Source: Clostridia bacterium (GTDB lineage Bacteria; Bacillota; Clostridia; Oscillospirales; Acutalibacteraceae). From it: 6,066 bases of DNA. This document shows, one piece after another, positions 1 through 5,440 of this stretch. The position numbers and the translations under genes are program-made. Below the pieces are notes generated by a model that did no database searches, was not told the origin of the DNA, and saw only the letters and a list, made by a program, of their open reading frames with translations. The number at the start of each line of letters is the position of its first letter. Within the stretch, counting starts at the first letter, position 1. The stretch covers positions 1 to 6,066 of the forward strand of contig JAFRKM010000095.1 in NCBI GenBank assembly GCA_017431755.1, in the 5' to 3' direction.

Positions 1-12
1 TGAGGTGTTAAT

Positions 13-921
13 ATGAAAAAATTTGTAAAAGAAACAAGCAAAAAATTTGCGCTTGGAGCACTTGCAATACTAGCAACAATTGGCAATGCTTCGGCTGTCC
101 CTGCCCATATAGATATACCTAATGGTGAGGATTTTCAAATTACTGCAGAAAGCGAATGTAATATTCCGGTAAAAGGTTACCAAACCTCAAAAGCTTATAC
201 TTATGAATTAAATGTATCATGGGGTGATATGAAATTTGTTTTTGACCGAGGTGTATATAACCCAAATACTGACAAATTAACTAAAAAGGTTAGAACTGAT
301 GGTTATCAATATTGCGAAGCCGGTGTTGATGATGGTCTGGGTGTTCCAACAACTCCTCCTACAGCCGGTCAACCAGACGGTACAGGTGTAGGCAAATGGT
401 GCGGATTTAACGGAGAGAACAATAGAGTTAATGTTGAAAATAAAGGTAATGGTGACGTTCAAATGACTGTCAGCTGTTCCGAGTCGAGTGTATCTACTGC
501 TCCTATGACGTTAGATAACGTTGATATGCAAATCGGCGTATTAACATCAGATATTGGTGATACTCATGACAACTGGGTAATGCCAGAGCAAAAGTATACT
601 GCAAACATGCAAGATGGAGAAGCAAGTACAGGCACTACGCCTCAGCAAATAACTTTCGCTAGAGGTGCAGGGGCTCCTGTTACTACAGTAATACAAAAGT
701 TATATGAGCTTAACGGTACGCAAGCAACCCAAGATCCTGCAAACGAAGTTAAATTCTATTTAAATATTACAAATGAGCCTTCTCAAGGTGGTTTAGTTGA
801 TCAAGCGGATCCAGAGCATTTAGATACTCTATCCAAACTGCCAGCAGCCGTTGGAACAAATGAGTGGGAACAAATTGGTACAATTAACTTAAACTTCGTA
901 CCACAACAAGATCAACAATAA
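13..921 (+). CDS. Secreted beta-rich surface protein, unknown function (paralogue of 2516-3373)
   Basis: Function not recognised. The 302-residue product starts with a classic signal peptide: a lysine-rich n-region (residues 1-11), a hydrophobic core (12-25) and an ASA cleavage site after residue 28. The start is supported by GAGGTG at bases 2-7, five bases before ATG. The mature part is rich in Asn, Gly and Thr and reads as alternating beta strands: a strand motif NVSWGDMKFVF at 67-77 followed by a Gly-Val-Tyr-Asn-Pro turn, then WCGFNGENNRVNVENKGN at 129-146, then FYLNITNEP at 248-256 and a final strand near 288-297. The same landmarks recur in order in the protein at 2516-3373, so the two are probably paralogues. 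Four cysteines (49, 101, 130, 155) could form two disulfides outside the cell; the paralogue lacks them. No LPXTG motif, C-terminal anchor or SLH domain is visible. I loosely associate such 'WG-M-F' proteins with Clostridia surface loci, from memory only. Confidence 0.85.
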   Translation: MKKFVKETSKKFALGALAILATIGNASAVPAHIDIPNGEDFQITAESECNIPVKGYQTSKAYTYELNVSWGDMKFVFDRGVYNPNTDKLTKKVRTDGYQYCEAGVDDGLGVPTTPPTAGQPDGTGVGKWCGFNGENNRVNVENKGNGDVQMTVSCSESSVSTAPMTLDNVDMQIGVLTSDIGDTHDNWVMPEQKYTANMQDGEASTGTTPQQITFARGAGAPVTTVIQKLYELNGTQATQDPANEVKFYLNITNEPSQGGLVDQADPEHLDTLSKLPAAVGTNEWEQIGTINLNFVPQQDQQ

Positions 922-939
922 TTTAATTTAATAATTTAA

Positions 940-965
940 TTTGGCGGTCAAAACTGGCCGCCAAA
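940..965 (+). terminator. Stem-loop after the first gene, probable weak terminator or attenuator
   Basis: Bases 940-950 (TTTGGCGGTCA) pair with 955-965 (TGGCCGCCAAA), giving an 11-bp stem with one G-U pair and an AAAC loop. The stem is far richer in GC than the surrounding DNA and begins 18 bases after the stop codon of the first gene. The tail (CTCTTAATTTTTCG) is only partly T-rich, so termination may be incomplete, leaving the first gene more highly expressed than those downstream. The stem could also act as a 3' stabiliser. Confidence 0.6.
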
Positions 966-1015
966 CTCTTAATTTTTCGTTTTCCTTTGCTTTTTTAAAT
1001 TTTTATTTTTTAATT

Positions 1016-1021
1016 GGGTGA
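1016..1021 (+). promoter_or_regulatory. Shine-Dalgarno site that sets the start of the GLUG gene
   Basis: GGGTGA lies five bases before ATG 1027. The in-frame GTG at 1018 falls inside this site and has no such element in front of it, so ATG 1027 is the better start. Confidence 0.65.
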
Positions 1022-1026
1022 TTTTA

Positions 1027-1914
1027 ATGAGTTTAGAATTTAATCGCGAGAAAAAAGCCGCCGGCTTTGCGGGCGTTAACAATGGCAAAATTAGTGCGTG
1101 TATTTCGGTTTCTCGTTTTGCTCGCGGCATAGATTGCGCGAGTTTTGCACTTGATAATTCCGGCAGCATTACGGACTGTTTTTCGCGCGGCAATGTTGGC
1201 AAAAAATCTGTTAAACCTTTTGTTATGAATAATTCGGGTACAGTTATGAATTCCTACATGGACATAGGCGATTCTCAGCCCGATGGTATTGATTCTACCA
1301 CTGCTTTTGAATATGATTTTGCAAATACTTCTGTGGATAATTTAGAAGCACCGCTTAATCCGGCTTTTCATATTCCCGAATGTGAAGACCCAAAATTTAC
1401 GGATATAGATTTTGACGAAAGCGCTTGGCATTATGACGCAGATTTAGAATATAATCCAGAAACGGCCATTGTAATTTCATCAGCAAGTCATCTTTTTGAC
1501 ATTGCAAAGCAAATTAACGAGGGCGATTTTCATGCAGCTTCGGCAACATATATTTTAACTGAGGATATTGATCTTGGCGGTAAAAAATGGATACCTATTG
1601 GTAATGAATCACATCCATTTTCGGGTGTGTTTGATGGGAATGGTCATAAGATATTTAATTTTAAAGTATGTGATAAATCTCTTACATTTACAGGATTTTT
1701 CGGTTTTATCGAAGATGCTTTAATTGCTAATTTAAAAGTAGATGGCATTGTAAAATCCGGTACATGTTCGGGCACGTTTGCAGGTGCTTCCAAAAACAGC
1801 AAAATATACTGCTGTAGTGCCGTATCTTATATGAAAGTTCGTAAGCGCACAGGTGGTTTTATCGGCAGGAATGATGGTGTTATTGAAAAATGCGCATTTT
1901 ACGGTAAAATCTAA
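1027..1914 (+). CDS. GLUG-repeat protein without signal peptide, probably frameshifted at its 3' end
   Basis: The 295-residue product is built from GLUG-type repeats (about 22-24 residues, beta-helix-like, usually found in large bacterial surface proteins). N-terminal units: GFAGVNNGKISAC (13-25), FALDNSGSITDC (40-51), FVMNNSGTVMNSY (65-77). A linker (about 80-147) leads to a typical pre-GLUG segment (148-212) with ILTEDIDLGGKKWIPIG and FSGVFDGNGHKIFNFKV. Further units run from about 223 to 295, ending GGFIGRNDGVIEKCAFYGKI. The start codon follows GGGTGA by five bases. No signal peptide or membrane segment is visible, which is odd for this family and for its neighbours. The first 160 bases are clearly richer in GC (roughly 45%) than the rest (about 30-35%). 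After the double stop TAA TAA, another frame continues the repeat pattern, so the C-terminus is probably truncated by a frameshift. Its ligand and role are unknown. Confidence 0.75.
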   Translation: MSLEFNREKKAAGFAGVNNGKISACISVSRFARGIDCASFALDNSGSITDCFSRGNVGKKSVKPFVMNNSGTVMNSYMDIGDSQPDGIDSTTAFEYDFANTSVDNLEAPLNPAFHIPECEDPKFTDIDFDESAWHYDADLEYNPETAIVISSASHLFDIAKQINEGDFHAASATYILTEDIDLGGKKWIPIGNESHPFSGVFDGNGHKIFNFKVCDKSLTFTGFFGFIEDALIANLKVDGIVKSGTCSGTFAGASKNSKIYCCSAVSYMKVRKRTGGFIGRNDGVIEKCAFYGKI

Positions 1915-1939
1915 TAAGCATTTCCGCTTTGGTGGTGGA

Positions 1940-1960
1940 TGATAATGACTCTTATTATCA
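1940..1960. promoter_or_regulatory. Fur-box-like palindrome
   Basis: The site has outer arms TGATAAT (1940-1946) and ATTATCA (1954-1960). The inner 19 bases, 1941-1959, match the classic Fur consensus GATAATGATAATCATTATC at 15 of 19 positions by eye. It lies in the short gap between the GLUG gene and the next gene. In AT-rich DNA such a match can arise by chance, and no convincing promoter is visible beside it. The same bases could form a weak 8-bp hairpin (1939-1946 with 1954-1961). Confidence 0.3.
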
Positions 1961-1968
1961 TTTGAATT

Positions 1969-2493
1969 TTGATTTATATTTACCTAGCAAATCCATTTAA
2001 AAACAAAGCGGTATTTAACAATGTGCCGATTGACCCATACGCCGTAAAAACAGAAGATTTTTCTTATGAAGGTGGACAAAACACAGTTACATTTGGATTT
2101 TCGGATGTAATTAAATTTCAAGATGGAATTGGTGAGTTTAATCTTGTTAACCCTGGATATTCAAATCAATCTATGCAAATGAAAATTCAAATTACGGATA
2201 GCGAAATGAAAGAAAAAACCGGTTCTACTGGTAGAACAAGCGCTGAGCAAGCCGAATTTGACGCTAATCCGAATTATGATCCTAAAAATGCAAGGATTGA
2301 AGTTTGCACATCAGGTCTTGTTCCTCCTGGATATAAGTTACCAAAGTTAAAACTTGGGAAATTACCAAATGGGGAAAAAATTCCCCCTGGAGCATATAGA
2401 GCAATTGTGTATTTGTCATTTTTTGATTATCAAACAAATGAGCGTGCTGTTATTAATTCACAGCTTCCTGTACTTATGGTTGTGGATATATAG
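1969..2493 (+). CDS. Beta-domain protein with truncated or interrupted membrane anchor, possible pseudogene
   Basis: The function is unknown. The open frame begins after TGA at 1963. TTG 1969 is the first plausible start, but it has no Shine-Dalgarno site, so the true start is uncertain. The product (174 residues from TTG) opens with a short hydrophobic stretch, IYIYLANPFKNK, that looks like the end of a membrane helix. An outer domain follows: TVTFGFSDVIKF (39-50), GEFNLVNPGYSNQSMQMKIQ (55-74), a polar insert (78-108), EVCTSGLVPPGYKLPKLKLG (111-130), IPPGAYRAIVYLSFFDY (138-154) and a last strand at 165-173. The order 'strand, SG-x-x-PPG, strand, G-x-Y/H, strand, final strand' also occurs in the protein at 3414-3935, which has a complete anchor, so the two are likely related. 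Upstream, the same frame reads MIMTLIII, then TGA, then ILIYIYLA, suggesting a nonsense mutation or a deletion scar. Twenty-two bases separate it from the next gene. Confidence 0.6.
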   Translation: MIYIYLANPFKNKAVFNNVPIDPYAVKTEDFSYEGGQNTVTFGFSDVIKFQDGIGEFNLVNPGYSNQSMQMKIQITDSEMKEKTGSTGRTSAEQAEFDANPNYDPKNARIEVCTSGLVPPGYKLPKLKLGKLPNGEKIPPGAYRAIVYLSFFDYQTNERAVINSQLPVLMVVDI

Positions 2494-2498
2494 TTTGG

Positions 2499-2505
2499 AA
2501 GGAGG
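2499..2505 (+). promoter_or_regulatory. Strong Shine-Dalgarno site fixing ATG 2516
   Basis: AAGGAGG, close to a perfect anti-16S match, ends ten bases before ATG 2516. The reading frame is open further upstream, but that part overlaps the preceding gene out of frame and has no signal peptide, so ATG 2516 is the start. Confidence 0.8.
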
Positions 2506-2515
2506 TACCTTTATT

Positions 2516-3373
2516 ATGAAAAATCTGACTAAAAGACGTATGAATAAAATTATTTCTTTATTTATTGCTGCCATGGGTTTCGCTGATTTATTTAGTGGTT
2601 TATGTTTTGCGGATGCGGGCAGCGAGTATAAAGATTTTAACGACGAAGATACTTCTAATATTAATATTGTTGGATTTCAAGCTGGCGGAGAATCAGATTA
2701 TGCGGTAGAAATTTTGTGGTCATCAAGCTTGGTGTTTTATTATGACAAAGGGAAGTATGATTTTACTTCTGGTAGCTTAACTCCATATTATACAAATATT
2801 GATGCTGAACTTAGCAATAATACTACTATAAATCCACAGGCGGATGCTAACAAAGTGGGGCTTTGGCATGGTTTTGACGGTAGTAACAATCGTTTGATAG
2901 TGATAAACCGCTCTAATCAAGATTTGTATGCCAGGTATGCTACTACAGAAAATACAAGTAACGTTGGTGATAATGTGGATTTGCAGCTTTTATCTGGTAG
3001 TATTATAAATGCTGGTTCTTACCAAAATATTGTTAAAGACCCGGATAATCCAGATTCAGGTAAATTTTATCCCGAATGTCTTGTAAACGATACTGACCAA
3101 GATAAAGATACTATTTTTGGTTCTCGTTCAAGTGCAGAAAATTCCGTATATAAAATTCCAGCTGTTCAGTTTACAAGTAATAATGGCCCGGGGAAAATGA
3201 GTTATCAGAACATTTATATTAATATTACAGGTAAACCATCTGATAATTTTGCTAGAGCTACCAATATTGATGATATCGGTCAGAATAATACATATAATTA
3301 TAGAAACTTAACTGGTGGAAGTAATAGCGCTATTGGTACAGCGACTATAACTTTATCTGCTAATCCTTTATAA
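2516..3373 (+). CDS. Secreted beta-rich surface protein, unknown function (paralogue of 13-921)
   Basis: Function not recognised. The 285-residue product starts just after a near-perfect AAGGAGG. Its signal peptide has a basic n-region (KRRMNK, 6-11), a hydrophobic core (12-31) and likely cleavage after Ala32 or Ala34 (AXA pattern). The mature part matches the 302-residue protein of the first gene in the order of its landmarks: DYAVEILWSSSLVFYYDKGK (61-80) against its NVSWGDMKFVFDRG; LWHGFDGSNNRLIVINRSN (116-134) against its WCGFNGENNRVNVENKGN; NVDLQLLSG (153-161) against NVDMQIGV; IYINITGKPSD (233-243) against FYLNITNEPSQ; and IGTATITLS (273-281) against IGTINLNF. It has only one cysteine in the mature part, so the putative disulfides of the relative are absent. 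No sortase motif or C-terminal membrane segment is visible. It is followed 40 bases later by an anchored protein, mirroring the first half of the block. Confidence 0.85.
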   Translation: MKNLTKRRMNKIISLFIAAMGFADLFSGLCFADAGSEYKDFNDEDTSNINIVGFQAGGESDYAVEILWSSSLVFYYDKGKYDFTSGSLTPYYTNIDAELSNNTTINPQADANKVGLWHGFDGSNNRLIVINRSNQDLYARYATTENTSNVGDNVDLQLLSGSIINAGSYQNIVKDPDNPDSGKFYPECLVNDTDQDKDTIFGSRSSAENSVYKIPAVQFTSNNGPGKMSYQNIYINITGKPSDNFARATNIDDIGQNNTYNYRNLTGGSNSAIGTATITLSANPL

Positions 3374-3413
3374 ATATTTTTATGAATTAAAGTTTTAAGA
3401 AGGGAAATTTCCT

Positions 3414-3935
3414 ATGAAAAGTGTTAAAAAAAGTATTACAATGAGGAAATCAAATAATTTTTTTATAATGATTTTGGCTTTAAGTTTATTGCTTTGTGCA
3501 GCGGCCGCGTACTATTATTTTAATATTTATAGTAAAAAATATAATCCTCCGCCAATGGAAACAGCAAGTGTCGAAGGTGTTCCAGAAATTGCTAATGAGG
3601 ATTGGGGCTATTCACCATTTGGAATTGACCCGGAATTTAGATTAAAAGTTTGTGGAGAACCGGAAATAGATGGAAATGATGTGAATATTTATCTTACAAG
3701 TATGAATACTAATAAGGTAATTATGAGATGTGTTCTTGTTTCGGAAGACGAACCTGAAAAAGTGCTTGCAGAAAGTGGAACAATTAAACCTGGAACGTAC
3801 CTAAAAAGCATAAAATTAAAAGAAGATTTAAAGTCGGGTAGCCATGGAGCAATACTAAAAGTGGTGGCTTATGATCCGGAAACTTATTTTAGTAAAGGAA
3901 CAGCAAATTTAAAAATAGTTCTTAATAAATCATAA
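3414..3935 (+). CDS. Small membrane-anchored protein with extracellular beta domain
   Basis: Function unknown. The 173-residue product has a basic N-terminus (KSVKK...MRKSNN), one membrane helix (about 16-37, FFIMILALSLLLCAAAAYYY) and an outward-facing C-terminal domain, an orientation that fits the positive-inside rule. After the helix come a proline-rich spacer (YNPPPMETA, 43-51) and beta strands: FRLKVCGEPEIDGNDVNIYL (75-94), VIMRCVLVS (102-110), VLAESGTIKPGTYLKSIKL (117-135), GAILKVVAYDPETYFSKGTA (145-164) and a final LKIVL. Two cysteines (80 and 106) in the outer domain could pair. The SG-x-x-x-PG turn and strand order match the protein at 1969-2493. ATG 3414 follows AAGGGA; ATG 3441 is a less likely alternative that would lose some basic residues. 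It precedes the double-glycine peptide gene by 14 bases, so the two are likely co-translated. Confidence 0.8.
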   Translation: MKSVKKSITMRKSNNFFIMILALSLLLCAAAAYYYFNIYSKKYNPPPMETASVEGVPEIANEDWGYSPFGIDPEFRLKVCGEPEIDGNDVNIYLTSMNTNKVIMRCVLVSEDEPEKVLAESGTIKPGTYLKSIKLKEDLKSGSHGAILKVVAYDPETYFSKGTANLKIVLNKS

Positions 3936-3949
3936 CGAGGTGAAATAAT

Positions 3950-4246
3950 ATGGATGAAAAAAAGAAAAAAATAGAAAAACTTGAGTTAGATGATTTAGGA
4001 AGAGTTGCTGGGGGACTTTCAATAGGTGGAAGACGTTTTCATAGTGCAGTTATAAACGAGGATTTATCCAAAGGTGATGTGGATATAAATATTAATGTGG
4101 GTGGTAGTCCGAATGTTAATGGCTTTGAAGATGGCGGACTTGAAGCTTTACCTCATGGTTCGGATAATTCTACCAATGAAGATGCGGAATCTGCAAATGT
4201 TGAGTTATTCCCGGATGAAAATTTGGTGCCTTTTGATCAAAACTAG
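3950..4246 (+). CDS. Double-glycine-leader peptide, acidic 76-residue core
   Basis: The 98-residue product opens with a charged leader, MDEKKKKIEKLELDDLGRVA, ending in Gly21-Gly22. The spacing Leu-x-x-x-Asp-Leu-x-x-Val-Ala-Gly-Gly fits double-glycine leaders, which C39-peptidase ABC exporters cut just after the second Gly during export (class II bacteriocins, peptide pheromones and related peptides). The predicted core (23-98) is strongly acidic, rich in Asn, Gly and Asp, without cysteine and with few Ser or Thr. It is therefore an unlikely lanthipeptide or disulfide bacteriocin; an exported, perhaps unmodified, peptide or structural partner fits better. Residues 41-53 (GDVDININVGGSP) look beta-prone. 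The start is supported by GAGGTGA six bases before ATG. No exporter or modification enzyme is in the window. It is the last gene before the terminator and lies 14 bases after the anchored protein. The leader is clear; the role is unknown. Confidence 0.75.
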   Translation: MDEKKKKIEKLELDDLGRVAGGLSIGGRRFHSAVINEDLSKGDVDININVGGSPNVNGFEDGGLEALPHGSDNSTNEDAESANVELFPDENLVPFDQN

Positions 4247-4273
4247 TTTAAAAAACTATGGACTGTAAAAAAC

Positions 4274-4306
4274 AAAAGCTCTGAACAAAATAAGTTCAGA
4301 GCTTTT
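4274..4306. terminator. Bidirectional rho-independent terminator between convergent operons
   Basis: A perfect 13-bp stem (4274-4286 AAAAGCTCTGAAC with 4294-4306 GTTCAGAGCTTTT) encloses a 7-base loop. On the + strand it is followed by further Ts and a T-rich stretch; on the - strand by TTTTGTTTTTT. It ends the + strand block after the stop at 4246 and the - strand block after prfB's stop at 4320. Confidence 0.92.
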
Positions 4307-4319
4307 TAATTTGTTTATT

Positions 4320-5420
4320 TTATGAAATATTTTGTTTTAAATAAGCTTCTATAAATCCATCAAGGTCGCCGTCCATAACTGCTTCTACATTTCCCATTTC
4401 AAATGAAGTTCTGTGGTCTTTCACAAGTGTATACGGCATGAATACATATGAACGAATTTGTGAACCCCACGCAATTTCTTTTTGATCGCCTTTTATGTCT
4501 TCAATTTTTTCTAAGTGTTCGCGTTCTTTTATTTTAATTAGTTTGGATTTTAAAATTTTCATAGCAGTATCTCTGTTTTGAAATTGGCTTCTTTCATTTT
4601 GGCAAGCAACCACGATTCCTGTTGGAATATGTGTTAGCCTTACTGCAGAAGATGTTTTATTAACGTGCTGACCGCCTGCTCCGCTTGCACTAACTACATA
4701 CATTTTTATATCTTCCGGAGAAATTTTTATTTCTATGTTGTCATTAATTTCAGGGATTACTTCTATTGAAGCAAATGAAGTGTGTCTTCTCCCTGAAGAG
4801 TCAAACGGTGAAACTCTAACTAATCTGTGAACTCCATTTTCACCTTTTAAAAAGCCATAAGTGTTTTCGCCTTCTATTAATAAAGATGCGCTTTTTAATC
4901 CGGCTTCTTCACCGTCTAAAAAGTCAAGCATTTTTACTTTGTAGCCGTGTTTTTCGCTCCATCTGGTGTACATTCTGCAAAGCATTTCCACCCAGTCTTG
5001 CGCTTCCGTCCCGCCAGCTCCAGCATGAAAAGTAAGTATAGCGTTTTGTGAGTCGTATTCTCCTGTTAGCAATGTGGTTAGTGTCATTGTTTCCAAATTT
5101 TTTGAAAACTGTTTAAAACCGCTTTCGATTTCCTCAAGCGATGAATCATCATTTTCTTGAAGTGACATTTGTGCCAAAGTAAGTAGGTCATCATAATCGC
5201 TTTTTAATTTTTTATATTCTTTTATTTTAGATTTTAAAGAGCTAATTTCTGAAATTATTTTTTGTGAGTTTTCGCTGTCATTCCAAAAGTCTGGGTTAGA
5301 AGTTTTTTCTTCTAATTTTTGTAGTTTTGCTTCAGAATCTTTTATTTTTAATGATTTATAAAGCATATCCAAACGTGGCCCGAGTTTATTTATTTCGCTT
5401 AAAATTTCTTCAAGCTGCAT
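4320..5420 (-). CDS. prfB: Peptide chain release factor 2 (RF2)
   Basis: RF2 reads UGA and UAA stop codons in the ribosomal A site and triggers release of the finished protein. The 366-residue product has the family's usual length and order: a coiled-coil N-terminal domain (about 1-110) with the conserved NPDFWND segment (42-48), the stop-codon recognition tripeptide Ser-Pro-Phe (204-206) in VHRLVRVSPFDSSGRRHTSF, and the catalytic GGQ (249-251) in SGAGGQHVNKTSSAVRLTH. SPF rather than PxT separates RF2 from RF1. The start ATG has GGGGG ten bases upstream, and the gene lies 20 bases after ppa. Unlike prfB of E. coli and B. subtilis, the frame runs straight through about codons 24-27 (Ser-Leu-Lys-Ile-Lys) with no in-frame TGA, so the frameshift autoregulation is absent. 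A functional RF2 also argues that UGA is a normal stop here. Confidence 0.97.
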   Translation of the reverse strand: MQLEEILSEINKLGPRLDMLYKSLKIKDSEAKLQKLEEKTSNPDFWNDSENSQKIISEISSLKSKIKEYKKLKSDYDDLLTLAQMSLQENDDSSLEEIESGFKQFSKNLETMTLTTLLTGEYDSQNAILTFHAGAGGTEAQDWVEMLCRMYTRWSEKHGYKVKMLDFLDGEEAGLKSASLLIEGENTYGFLKGENGVHRLVRVSPFDSSGRRHTSFASIEVIPEINDNIEIKISPEDIKMYVVSASGAGGQHVNKTSSAVRLTHIPTGIVVACQNERSQFQNRDTAMKILKSKLIKIKEREHLEKIEDIKGDQKEIAWGSQIRSYVFMPYTLVKDHRTSFEMGNVEAVMDGDLDGFIEAYLKQNIS

Positions 5421-5440
5421 TTGTTTTTTCCCCCAAAAAT

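Noticed and set aside
277..462. Open frame on the - strand inside the first secreted gene
   Set aside because: No recognisable domain, no Shine-Dalgarno site, and it lies wholly opposite a convincing signal-peptide gene.
969..1202. Open frame on the - strand over the start of the GLUG gene
   Set aside because: Lysine-rich low-complexity end from a T-rich stretch and no family resemblance; shadow of the GLUG repeats.
1963..1965. TGA read as tryptophan or another residue (altered code)
   Set aside because: A complete RF2 gene is present, and lineages with UGA as Trp normally lack RF2. Conserved Trp codons elsewhere in the window are TGG.
2371..2386. GGGGAA-AAAA-TTCCCC inverted repeat
   Set aside because: Short 6-bp stem inside coding sequence without a T tail; the codons are explained by the protein's Gly-Glu-Lys-Ile-Pro-Pro segment.
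2354..2515. Upstream extension of the 2516-3373 gene
   Set aside because: It overlaps the conserved end of the preceding gene out of frame, and the strong AAGGAGG plus signal peptide place the start at ATG 2516.
3403..3412. Palindrome GGAAATTTCC just before ATG 3414
   Set aside because: It has no loop and simply overlaps the Shine-Dalgarno region; a single 10-base palindrome is expected by chance in 6 kb.
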